From Bacteroidia bacterium (GTDB lineage Bacteria; Bacteroidota; Bacteroidia; Bacteroidales; Dysgonomonadaceae), in NCBI GenBank assembly GCA_030539475.1, contig JAUNRY010000167.1, positions 1 to 5,279 of the forward strand: a stretch of 5,279 nucleotides of DNA, in the 5' to 3' direction. Both the position numbers and the translations under genes were made by a program. The notes beneath the pieces were generated by a model, which did not search any database, was not told where the DNA came from, and worked only from the letters and a program-made list of their open reading frames with translations. This document shows positions 1 through 5,279 of the stretch, piece after piece; position 1 is the stretch's first letter, and each line of letters opens with the position of its first letter.

Positions 1-14
1 AAACAATCATATTT

Positions 15-1025
15 ATGGCAGAAGAAAAAAACATCAATTCCGAAAAACTCAAAGCGCTTCGCGCGGCGATGGATAAAATAGAAAAAACATACGGAAAAGG
101 TTCCATCATGAAGATGGGCGAGGAAAAAGTAGAAGAAGTATCCGTTATTCCCAGCGGTTCCATCGGGCTGAATGCCGCGTTGGGCGTTGGCGGATATCCC
201 CGCGGAAGGGTTATCGAGATATACGGCCCCGAATCGTCGGGAAAAACCACGCTGGCCATCCACGCCATTGCCGAAGCCCAAAAACTGGGAGGTGTGGCCG
301 CATTTGTTGACGCGGAACACGCTTTCGACCGTTTTTATGCCAAAAAACTGGGCGTAGATACCGATGAATTGCTCATCTCGCAACCCAGCAGCGGTGAAGA
401 AGCCTTGGAAATTGTGGAGCAACTCATCCGTTCATCGGCAATTGATATCATCGTGGTGGACTCCGTGGCAGCGCTCACGCCCAAAAAAGAAATAGAAGGC
501 GATATGGGCGACTCCAACGTGGGATTGCAAGCCCGATTGATGTCGCAAGCGTTGCGCAAACTCACCTCAACCATCAGCAAAACTAACACTACCTGCATAT
601 TTATTAACCAATTGCGTGAAAAAATCGGTGTAATGTTCGGCAGCCCCGAAACCACCACCGGCGGTAACGCCCTGAAGTTCTATGCGTCGGTGCGGCTGGA
701 TATTCGGCGCATCGGCCAGTTGAAAGACGGCGATGAGGTGCACGGCAACCAGGCCCGCGTGAAAGTGGTGAAAAACAAAGTGGCGCCGCCATTCCGAAAA
801 GCGGAATTCGATATCATGTACGGCGAAGGTATTTCGCGCGAAGGAGAAATTGTGGACTTGGGCGCCGACCTTGGAGTGATTAAGAAAAGCGGATCGTGGT
901 ACAGCTACAAAGATTCAAAACTGGCGCAGGGACGCGATGCTTCTAAGGCGGTTATCAAAGACAATCCCGAATTGGCGGATGAACTGGAAAAACAGATATT
1001 TGATGCTTTAAAAGAAAAGAAATAA
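15..1025 (+). CDS. recA: RecA recombinase (DNA strand exchange and SOS coprotease), complete
   Basis: RecA forms an ATP-dependent filament on single-stranded DNA, catalyses homologous pairing and strand exchange, and stimulates LexA-type self-cleavage. The 336-residue product is collinear with bacterial RecA throughout. The Walker A motif GPESSGKTT is at residues 71-79 (Lys77, Thr78), the catalytic glutamate is in DAEHA at 99-103 (Glu101), and the Walker B strand IIVVD ends at Asp149. The L1 DNA-binding loop lies around 157-165 (EIEGDMGDS), NQLR is at 198-201, and the L2 region [13 protein letters not shown] is at 205-217. The C-terminus ends in a basic LKEKK and lacks the long acidic tail of E. 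coli RecA, as is common outside Proteobacteria. The start has no Shine-Dalgarno but follows an A/T-rich stretch, usual for Bacteroidota. Only 14 bases of upstream DNA are present, so promoter, SOS box and upstream operon partners cannot be judged. A strong terminator follows directly. Confidence 0.99.
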   Translation: MAEEKNINSEKLKALRAAMDKIEKTYGKGSIMKMGEEKVEEVSVIPSGSIGLNAALGVGGYPRGRVIEIYGPESSGKTTLAIHAIAEAQKLGGVAAFVDAEHAFDRFYAKKLGVDTDELLISQPSSGEEALEIVEQLIRSSAIDIIVVDSVAALTPKKEIEGDMGDSNVGLQARLMSQALRKLTSTISKTNTTCIFINQLREKIGVMFGSPETTTGGNALKFYASVRLDIRRIGQLKDGDEVHGNQARVKVVKNKVAPPFRKAEFDIMYGEGISREGEIVDLGADLGVIKKSGSWYSYKDSKLAQGRDASKAVIKDNPELADELEKQIFDALKEKK

Positions 1026-1030
1026 ATTTT

Positions 1031-1070
1031 AACGGCGGGGTTGCTGAAATAACCTCGTCGTTTCGTTTTT
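1031..1070 (+). terminator. Intrinsic terminator of recA
   Basis: A 12-bp stem, AACGGCGGGGTT (1031-1042) with AACCTCGTCGTT (1051-1062), contains two G-U wobbles and an 8-base loop, and is followed by TCGTTTTT. It begins 5 bases after the recA stop codon. The stem, loop and T-tract are all directly visible. It should separate recA transcription from the downstream gene. Confidence 0.9.
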
Positions 1071-1086
1071 CACCCTACTTTCACCC
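1068..1086. repeat. Short direct repeat TTTCACCC x2
   Basis: TTTCACCC occurs at 1068-1075 and again at 1079-1086, with an 11-base period (about one helical turn), between the recA terminator and the DUF4954 gene. Same-face spacing could suit a dimeric DNA-binding protein, but two 8-mers in a short intergenic region could also be chance. The second copy overlaps TACTTTCA (1076-1083), one mismatch from the Bacteroidota -7 element TAnnTTTG. I see no convincing -33 element at the right distance. Confidence 0.3.
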
Positions 1087-1101
1087 AATAACTTGCCTAA
1101 A

Positions 1102-3090
1102 ATGTACGATTGCAGAAACCTTACAGAATCCGAAATAAGAATTCTGTCCGAAAACGGATGTTCCAGCGAAGATTGGAGCCTGGTGCAGGTGAAAAACAAT
1201 TTTACGCCCGACTTCATCAAAAACACCCGTTTCTCGGGAGAAATTCAAATAGGAGCGCTGGAAAAGGAGTTCCGGCTGCCCGGCGGATTAAAAAAACACG
1301 CCTGCATAAACAATGCCGTTATTCACAATTGCCGGATTGGCGACAACGTAGTTATCGAGAACATACAGAACTACATAGCCAACTACACCATCGGCGATAA
1401 TTGTTTCATACAAAACGTGGACGTCATACTGGTGGATGGAAAAACCACTTTCGGAAATGGTACTCAGGTAAACGTGCTAAACGAGTCGGGTGGGCGTGAA
1501 GTGCACATCAACGACAAGTTATCGGCTCATTTCGCCTACATTTACTCGCTCTACCGGCATCGCCCCAACCTGATAAAGCGTATGAAAGCCATTGTGGATT
1601 TCTACAGCGAGAAATACGCGTCGGATACGGGATACATTGGCCGCAACTCCATGATTATGAATGTGGGATACATCAAAAACGTGAAAATAGGCGAGTTCTG
1701 CAAAATCACCGGCGCAATGAAGCTGAAAAACGGTAGCATCAACAGCAACGAAATAGCGCCCGTGTATATCGGACGCAATGTCATTGCGCAGGATTTCATC
1801 ATTTCTTCCGGCTCGCGCGTTGACGGAGGGTGCTTCATTACACGTTGTTTCGTGGGGCAGGCGTGTCATCTCGACCACGGTTATTCGGCATCCGATTCGC
1901 TCTTTTTCAGCAATTGCCAGGGCGAAAACGGCGAAGCGTGCGCGCTTTTTGCCGGGCCTTACACGGTTACGCACCACAAATCCACGTTGCTCATTGCCGG
2001 AATGTTTTCGTTTATGAACGCCGGTTCGGGTTCCAACCAAAGCAACCATATGTATAAACTGGGCCCTATTCACCAAGGTATTGTGGAACGCGGCGCGAAA
2101 ACCACCAGTAATTCCTACGTGCTTTGGCCTGCCAAGGTGGGCCCCTTTTCGCTGATTCTGGGACGCCATTACCAGCATTCCGACACATCGAACCTGCCGT
2201 TTTCTTATTTAGTGGAAAACGAAAACGCCACGCACCTGGCTCCCGCCATCAACCTGAAAAGCGTGGGAACCATACGCGATGCCAAGAAATGGCCGGAACG
2301 CGATAAAAGGAAAGACCCGTGCCGCCTGGATTTTATCAATTTCAACCTGCTCAGCCCGTACACCATTCAGAAAGTGTTTGCCGGTGTGCGAATTTTAAAA
2401 AACTTGCAGGCAACGGCGGGCGAAACTTCCGAAATTTACACGTATCAGAGTTGTATCATAAAAAACGCCGCGCTTAAGAAAGGGCTCGAATTGTATGAAA
2501 TTGTTATTCATAAATTCTTAGGAAATTCCATAATTAAAAGGCTCGAAAACACACATTTCGAATCAAATGAAGACATCCGCGAAAGGCTGAAACCCGATAC
2601 CCCCGTGGGATTGGGCGAATGGGTGGATATTTCGGGGCTCATTGCTCCCAAATCGGAAATCGATAGCCTTCTCTGTAAAATTGAGGACGGCGAAATTTTG
2701 AAACTCAGGGATATAAACGATGTTTTCAAACACCTGCACCAACAGTATTACGTGTTGGAATGGACGTGGGCGTGGGATAAAATTCAGCATTATTACAAAG
2801 TTACTCCCGAAACTATTACGGCTAAAGACGTTATCGATATTGTGGAGAAATGGAAAGCGGCCGTGGTAAAACTCGATGAATTGATTTACGACGATGCCAA
2901 GAAAGAGTTCTCCTTGTCGTTTAAAACCGGTTTCGGCGCCGATGGAAACATTCAGGACCAGGCTATGGACTTTGAATACGTTCGCGGCGCATTCGACAAC
3001 AATCCTTTCGTTGTTACCACCCTGAAACACATTGAAGATAAAAAAGCGCTGGGCAATGAGCTGATTGAAAGAATGAATAATGTGAAGTAA
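1102..3090 (+). CDS. DUF4954 family protein with left-handed beta-helix (hexapeptide) core; function unknown
   Basis: A 662-residue protein recognisable as the DUF4954 family found in Bacteroidota; no biochemical role is known to me. Residues about 65-110 and 175-290 carry isoleucine/valine-spaced hexapeptide-like repeats (for example IGDNVVIENI, IGDNCFIQNV, IGRNVIAQDFI), typical of left-handed beta-helix acyltransferases and sugar nucleotidyltransferases. Residues about 284-370 hold a dense, probably conserved block rich in His and Gly: GPYTVTHHKS (285-294), HMYKLGPIHQG (316-326) and GRHYQHSDTS (354-363). This is the best candidate for an active or metal/ligand site. Residues about 420-660 look mostly alpha-helical. 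No signal peptide or membrane segment is evident, so it is probably cytoplasmic. I chose ATG 1102 over an in-frame TTG at 1093 because the ATG gives the family-like start MYDCRNLTESEI. The gene stands alone between two terminators. An acyl or nucleotidyl transferase on a nucleotide-linked sugar is only a guess from the fold. Confidence 0.88.
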   Translation: MYDCRNLTESEIRILSENGCSSEDWSLVQVKNNFTPDFIKNTRFSGEIQIGALEKEFRLPGGLKKHACINNAVIHNCRIGDNVVIENIQNYIANYTIGDNCFIQNVDVILVDGKTTFGNGTQVNVLNESGGREVHINDKLSAHFAYIYSLYRHRPNLIKRMKAIVDFYSEKYASDTGYIGRNSMIMNVGYIKNVKIGEFCKITGAMKLKNGSINSNEIAPVYIGRNVIAQDFIISSGSRVDGGCFITRCFVGQACHLDHGYSASDSLFFSNCQGENGEACALFAGPYTVTHHKSTLLIAGMFSFMNAGSGSNQSNHMYKLGPIHQGIVERGAKTTSNSYVLWPAKVGPFSLILGRHYQHSDTSNLPFSYLVENENATHLAPAINLKSVGTIRDAKKWPERDKRKDPCRLDFINFNLLSPYTIQKVFAGVRILKNLQATAGETSEIYTYQSCIIKNAALKKGLELYEIVIHKFLGNSIIKRLENTHFESNEDIRERLKPDTPVGLGEWVDISGLIAPKSEIDSLLCKIEDGEILKLRDINDVFKHLHQQYYVLEWTWAWDKIQHYYKVTPETITAKDVIDIVEKWKAAVVKLDELIYDDAKKEFSLSFKTGFGADGNIQDQAMDFEYVRGAFDNNPFVVTTLKHIEDKKALGNELIERMNNVK

Positions 3091-3092
3091 CA

Positions 3093-3140
3093 CGATGCTT
3101 CCGCCAAACCGGCGGCAAATTTCATCGATTGTTGTTTTTT
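3093..3140 (+). terminator. Probable terminator after the DUF4954 gene
   Basis: A two-tier stem-loop starts 3 bases after the stop codon: outer arms CGATG (3093-3097) and CATCG (3123-3127), inner arms CCGCC (3101-3105) and GGCGG (3111-3115), loop AAACC. It is followed by a T-rich stretch, ATTGTTGTTTTTT, ending at 3140. The internal loop is asymmetric and the T-tract is not immediately adjacent to the GC-rich inner stem, so this is weaker than the other two terminators in the window. Confidence 0.5.
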
Positions 3141-3168
3141 GCGAAAAAAATGAACAAAATAACAGTTG

Positions 3169-3203
3169 TTGGTGTTTTTCATAAAAGATTTGTCATATCT
3201 TTG
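3169..3203 (+). promoter_or_regulatory. Bacteroidota-type promoter of the cysteine operon
   Basis: TATCTTTG at 3196-3203 is a perfect match to the Bacteroidota sigma-ABfr -7 element TAnnTTTG. A TTG at 3169-3171 could serve as the -33 element, although its 24-base spacing is slightly longer than the usual 19-22. The -7 match is what is seen; the start site is inferred at about 3208-3212. That would place the Cys-rich small ORF only about 10 bases from the 5' end of the transcript and make 3219-3333 a transcribed leader of the cys genes. Confidence 0.65.
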
Positions 3204-3218
3204 CCCATCTTTAAAATA

Positions 3219-3333
3219 AAATGAATAAAGTCCGAATGCATATTTGTTGTTGCTGTTGTTGATCACCTTCCCTCATCCGATTAACAAGAACTCCCCGTGT
3301 TCTCACCAAACAACAAATAGAATTTATTCATTT
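3219..3333 (+). promoter_or_regulatory. Candidate cysteine-responsive structured mRNA leader
   Basis: The small Cys-rich ORF is complementary to the stretch just upstream of the acetyltransferase start. AAATGAATAAA (3219-3229, containing the leader ATG) pairs with TTTATTCATTT (3323-3333). TC (3231-3232) pairs with GA (3320-3321). TATTTGTTGTT (3241-3251, covering the Ile-Cys-Cys codons) pairs with AACAACAAATA (3309-3319). This gives 24 nested pairs with one 1x1 mismatch and an 8-base bulge (3233-3240). Inside the loop, TTGTTGAT (3256-3263) can pair with ATTAACAA (3280-3287, one G-U), and GAAC (3288-3291) with GTTC (3299-3302). I infer that a ribosome stalled on Cys codons blocks the 3241-3251 helix and frees the A/U-rich region 14-38 bases before the cysE ATG, raising translation when Cys is scarce. 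No hairpin followed by a U-tract is present, which argues against a classical attenuator. Confidence 0.6.
3221..3262 (+). CDS. Poly-cysteine leader peptide (MNKVRMHICCCCC)
   Basis: A 13-codon ORF begins at an ATG with an A-rich upstream (TTAAAATAAA) and ends with five consecutive Cys codons, TGT TGT TGC TGT TGT (3245-3259), then TGA. It lies 84 bases upstream of a serine acetyltransferase gene followed by a cysteine synthase gene, that is, directly ahead of the pathway that makes the amino acid it encodes. Cys is normally rare, so five in a row at this position strongly suggests a sensor of charged tRNA-Cys rather than a functional peptide. Polycysteine upstream ORFs acting as Cys-responsive attenuators are known from mycobacteria; I am not aware of a characterised Bacteroidota example. 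The ORF is in the same frame as the downstream acetyltransferase, and the 28 codons between TGA and that ATG contain no stop. Its coding status is inferred from position and content only. Confidence 0.75.
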   Translation: MNKVRMHICCCCC

Positions 3334-3346
3334 AAAAACCCCTCTT

Positions 3347-4168
3347 ATGATAAACAATACTTTTGAACTTATAGATAAGTTTCAACCGCTGCCGGTGCAA
3401 ATTGCAATAGACAAGTGCAAGCTGGAGGAAGTTATTGAAACCATTTTTTCGCAATTGTTCCCGGTTTGCGAAGAATTAAACCTGGGCGGCATTCACGAGA
3501 AATTGAAAGATTGCGCCGTGGCGCTGAACGTAAACATTGCCAAATTAAAAGGGCAAACGTTTGCCGACGAGGCGGTGCACACGTTTTTCCTGCGCTTTGA
3601 GGAAATTCGCAGCCGGCTCTACGAGGATGCCAAGTGCTACCTGAAAAACGATCCCGCGGCAAAATCGCTCGACGAAGTTATTGTTGCCTATCCCGGCTTT
3701 TTCGCGTTGAGTGTTTACAGAATTGCCCACCAATTGCATTCGCTAAGCGTGCCGCTCATCCCCCGTTTATTCTCGGAATACGCGCATTCAAAAGTCGGAA
3801 TCGATATACATCCGGCGGCTAAAATAGGCAAGAACCTGTTTCTGGATCACGGAACCGGAATTGTTATCGGCGAAACTTCCGAAATTGGCAATAACGTGAA
3901 AATATATCAGGGCGTTACGCTGGGCGCCTTGTATGTGGAGAAAAATCTGTCGGACGTAAAGCGCCATCCCACCGTGGAAGATAATGTGGTTATTTACGCC
4001 AACGCCACTATTTTGGGCGGCGAAACCGTTATCGGGCATAACTCCGTTATCGGCGGCGGGGCGTGGCTCACGCACAGCGTTATCCCGTATTCGCTGGTCT
4101 ATAATTCGGTGGACGTGAAGATAAGAACGGTGAAAAATTTTCACCAGCCTATCGACTTTTCTATCTAA
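3347..4168 (+). CDS. cysE: Serine O-acetyltransferase (CysE/EpsC type)
   Basis: Catalyses L-serine + acetyl-CoA to O-acetyl-L-serine + CoA, the committed and normally cysteine-inhibited step of cysteine biosynthesis, in the cytoplasm. At 273 residues it is the same length as E. coli CysE. An alpha-helical N-terminal domain (about 1-145) precedes a left-handed beta-helix. Catalytic-site residues are visible: Asp153 in GIDIHPAAKIG, Asp167-His168 in LDHGTGIVIGET, and His207 in KRHPTV. The loop GALYVEKNLSDVKRHP (193-208) is the usual extended acetyl-CoA/serine loop. The tail is unusual: the common GVPA/GDPA-type end is replaced by VYNSVDVKIRTV, and the protein ends DFSI. A C-terminal Ile is the residue by which CysE tails insert into the CysK active site to form the cysteine synthase complex, and a CysK gene follows directly. 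The ATG is preceded by A/T-rich sequence and a putative Cys-sensing leader. Either cysE or epsC naming is defensible. Confidence 0.95.
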   Translation: MINNTFELIDKFQPLPVQIAIDKCKLEEVIETIFSQLFPVCEELNLGGIHEKLKDCAVALNVNIAKLKGQTFADEAVHTFFLRFEEIRSRLYEDAKCYLKNDPAAKSLDEVIVAYPGFFALSVYRIAHQLHSLSVPLIPRLFSEYAHSKVGIDIHPAAKIGKNLFLDHGTGIVIGETSEIGNNVKIYQGVTLGALYVEKNLSDVKRHPTVEDNVVIYANATILGGETVIGHNSVIGGGAWLTHSVIPYSLVYNSVDVKIRTVKNFHQPIDFSI

Positions 4169-4181
4169 AAACAACCCCAAC

Positions 4182-4213
4182 AGCCTATAGCCAATGGCTA
4201 AAAGCTAAAAGCC
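4182..4213 (+). other. Small hairpin and AGCC/GCTAAAA mini-repeats between cysE and cysK
   Basis: TAGCC (4188-4192) and GGCTA (4196-4200) form a 5-bp stem with a 3-base loop, with outer AGC (4182-4184) and GCT (4204-4206) also complementary. Short related units (GGCTAAAA, GCTAAAA, GCCAAA) run from 4196 to about 4216. No T-tract follows and no TAnnTTTG promoter is seen in the 85-base gap. The two cys genes are therefore probably co-transcribed, and this hairpin may affect message stability or the relative expression of the two genes. It is weak and may have no role. Confidence 0.35.
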
Positions 4214-4253
4214 AAATAATTTATTATTCTCAACATTTTAAAAACTTACAACA

Positions 4254-5162
4254 ATGAAATTCAACAACATTCTGGAATCAATCGGCAACACGCCTCACGT
4301 GCGTTTGAGCAAGCTGTTCCCCAACCACGAAGTGTGGATTAAACTGGAAAAACAAAACCCGGGCGGAAGCATCAAAGACCGCATTGCCTTGGCAATGATT
4401 GAAGATGCCGAAAGAAGCGGCCTGTTAAAACCCGGCGGAACCATTATTGAACCCACCTCGGGAAACACCGGCGTAGGGCTTTCCTTTGTGGGAGCGCAAA
4501 AGGGTTACAAGGTAATTATTGTGATGCCCGAATCGATGTCGGTGGAACGCCGCAGGTTAATCGGCCTTTACGGTTCGGAGCTGGTGCTCACACCGCGCGA
4601 AAAAGGGATGAAGGGCGCTATTGAAAAAGCGGTGGAGCTTCAGTCGGAAAAGCCCGGCGCGTGGATTCCCCAACAGTTTAAAAACCCGGCCAACATTGCC
4701 ATCCACGCCGAAAAAACAGCGCAGGAAATAGTAAACGATTTCCCCGATGGCTTCGATTACCTCATCACAGGCGTTGGAACCGGCGGGCACATCACGGGCG
4801 TGGGAAGAGAACTGAAAAAGAAATTCCCCTCCATTCAGGTAATCGCGGTGGAGCCGGCGGCTTCTCCGGTTATTTCGGGCGACAGCCCCGGCCCCCATTC
4901 CATTCAGGGTATCGGCGCGGGATTTATTCCCGATACGCTGGATATGGACGTGCTCGACGGTGTGGTGAAAATCTCCAACGACGATGCTTTCAGCTATGCC
5001 CGCAAACTGGCGCGTGAAGAAAGCATCTTAGGCGGAATCTCCACCGGAGCGGCCTTAGCCGCCGTGGCACAAAAAGTGGCGGAGCTTCCGGAAGGAAAAC
5101 GGATACTGACGTTCAATTTCGATACGGGCGAACGGTATTTATCGATAGAAGGCCTATTTTGA
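4254..5162 (+). CDS. cysK: O-acetylserine sulfhydrylase (cysteine synthase, CysK type)
   Basis: A PLP-dependent enzyme that converts O-acetyl-L-serine and sulfide to L-cysteine and acetate, using the product of the preceding gene. The 302-residue protein carries the fold-type II PLP hallmarks: Lys41 in NPGGSIKDR (35-43) forms the Schiff base, TSGNTG (68-73) is the substrate-carboxylate loop, [10 protein letters not shown] (173-182) binds the PLP phosphate, and Ser263 in GGISTGAA contacts the pyridine nitrogen. [14 protein letters not shown] (213-226) and the C-terminal DTGERYLS (290-297) are typical of cysteine synthase A. No C-terminal CBS domain is present, which distinguishes it from cystathionine beta-synthase. 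The start is preceded by A/T-rich sequence similar to that before cysE. It probably shares the cysE promoter and leader. Whether it uses thiosulfate (CysM-like) cannot be excluded, but motifs favour CysK. Confidence 0.95.
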   Translation: MKFNNILESIGNTPHVRLSKLFPNHEVWIKLEKQNPGGSIKDRIALAMIEDAERSGLLKPGGTIIEPTSGNTGVGLSFVGAQKGYKVIIVMPESMSVERRRLIGLYGSELVLTPREKGMKGAIEKAVELQSEKPGAWIPQQFKNPANIAIHAEKTAQEIVNDFPDGFDYLITGVGTGGHITGVGRELKKKFPSIQVIAVEPAASPVISGDSPGPHSIQGIGAGFIPDTLDMDVLDGVVKISNDDAFSYARKLAREESILGGISTGAALAAVAQKVAELPEGKRILTFNFDTGERYLSIEGLF

Positions 5163-5183
5163 AAATAATATATTCAAATCAGA

Positions 5184-5222
5184 AAAACCGATGTCTCAGG
5201 AAACGAGCATCGGTTTTCTTTT
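5184..5222. terminator. Strong, probably bidirectional terminator after cysK
   Basis: AAAACCGATG (5184-5193) and CATCGGTTTT (5208-5217) form a perfect 10-bp stem. CTC (5195-5197) and GAG (5205-5207) extend it past a single bulged T, leaving a 7-base loop. On the + strand it runs into TTTTCTTTT. On the - strand the stem is followed by TTTTTCTG, so it can serve both the cys operon and the convergent gene whose end lies just downstream. Confidence 0.92.
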
Positions 5223-5242
5223 AAAAATGAGAGAATGAAAAA

Positions 5243-5279
5243 TTATTTCTTCACTTCGAACTGATGAATGGGATGGCCT
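5243..5279 (-). CDS. C-terminal end of a convergent gene (partial), unidentified
   Basis: Read on the minus strand, the window edge gives the in-frame tail GHPIHQFEVKK followed by TAA (complement of 5243-5245). The Lys-Lys-stop ending, the convergent orientation and a bidirectional terminator 20 bases beyond the stop are what one expects for the 3' end of a real gene. Only 11 residues are visible, too few to name a family. Another minus-strand frame is also open here, so this rests on context. Confidence 0.4.
   Translation of the reverse strand, partial: GHPIHQFEVKK

Noticed and set aside
1076..1083. TACTTTCA as a -7 promoter element for the DUF4954 gene
   Set aside because: The final G of TAnnTTTG is missing and no TTG or TTTG lies at an acceptable distance upstream; the recA terminator occupies that space. 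It is noted only with the repeat entry.
1093..1101. TTG start for the DUF4954 protein, adding three residues
   Set aside because: The ATG at 1102 fits the family-like N-terminus, and there is no ribosome binding site favouring TTG.
1519..2178. A 219-codon open frame on the minus strand
   Set aside because: It lies fully inside the DUF4954 gene, antisense to its hexapeptide and His-rich region. Its composition (many His, Arg, Asn and Val) is what antisense reading of such codons gives, and no family is recognisable.
2563..3093. A 176-codon open frame on the minus strand
   Set aside because: It is entirely antisense to the 3' half of the DUF4954 gene, has no recognisable domain, and has no clear promoter at its 5' side.
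3287..3303. AGAAC/GTTCT hairpin as an intrinsic attenuator terminator before cysE
   Set aside because: The stem has only 5 bp and no T-tract follows (the next bases are CACCAAACAAC), so it does not meet the criteria for intrinsic termination.
3209..3346. Known sulfur riboswitch (SAM class) upstream of cysE
   Set aside because: I could not find the conserved SAM-I or SAM-II core elements. The region is A/T-rich and its pairing is explained by the leader ORF complementarity.
1..5279. CRISPR arrays, tRNA or rRNA genes, insertion sequences, attachment sites
   Set aside because: No regularly spaced repeats, cloverleaf-like segments, transposase genes or flanking inverted repeats were seen.

Overview
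This 5.3 kb window reads as a core-genome segment of a Bacteroidota bacterium, most likely Bacteroidales. The evidence is a Bacteroidota-type RecA, a DUF4954 family protein (a family I know from this phylum), a promoter -7 element of the form TAnnTTTG, and start codons preceded by A/T-rich sequence rather than Shine-Dalgarno motifs. I cannot place the genus from sequence alone.

Layout: recA (15-1025, +) is complete and closed by a strong intrinsic terminator (1031-1070). Next is a single gene for a 662-residue DUF4954 protein with a left-handed beta-helix (hexapeptide) core (1102-3090, +), of unknown function. A stem-loop at 3093-3140 probably ends its transcript. A regulatory region follows (about 3161-3346), then a cysteine biosynthesis pair: serine O-acetyltransferase (cysE/epsC type, 3347-4168) and O-acetylserine sulfhydrylase (cysK type, 4254-5162). 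A strong, probably bidirectional terminator (5184-5222) closes the pair. The last 37 bases look like the C-terminal end of a convergent minus-strand gene.

The most interesting part is the 5' leader of the cys genes. Just after a good Bacteroidota promoter lies a 13-codon ORF, MNKVRMHICCCCC, whose last five sense codons are all Cys. Almost the whole 25-nt stretch 3309-3333, just upstream of the serine acetyltransferase start, is complementary to this small ORF: 3219-3229 pairs with 3323-3333, 3231-3232 with 3320-3321, and 3241-3251 with 3309-3319. One of the helices covers the Ile-Cys-Cys codons. This has the architecture expected of a cysteine-sensing leader-peptide attenuator, in which ribosome stalling on Cys codons prevents the leader from sequestering the cysE translation start region. 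No terminator-like hairpin with a U-tract is visible between the small ORF and cysE, so translational control is more likely than classical transcription attenuation.

Together the two enzymes convert serine, acetyl-CoA and sulfide to cysteine. The acetyltransferase ends in isoleucine (DFSI), the feature that lets CysE tails dock in the CysK active site, so protein-level control through a cysteine synthase complex may act in addition to the RNA-level leader.
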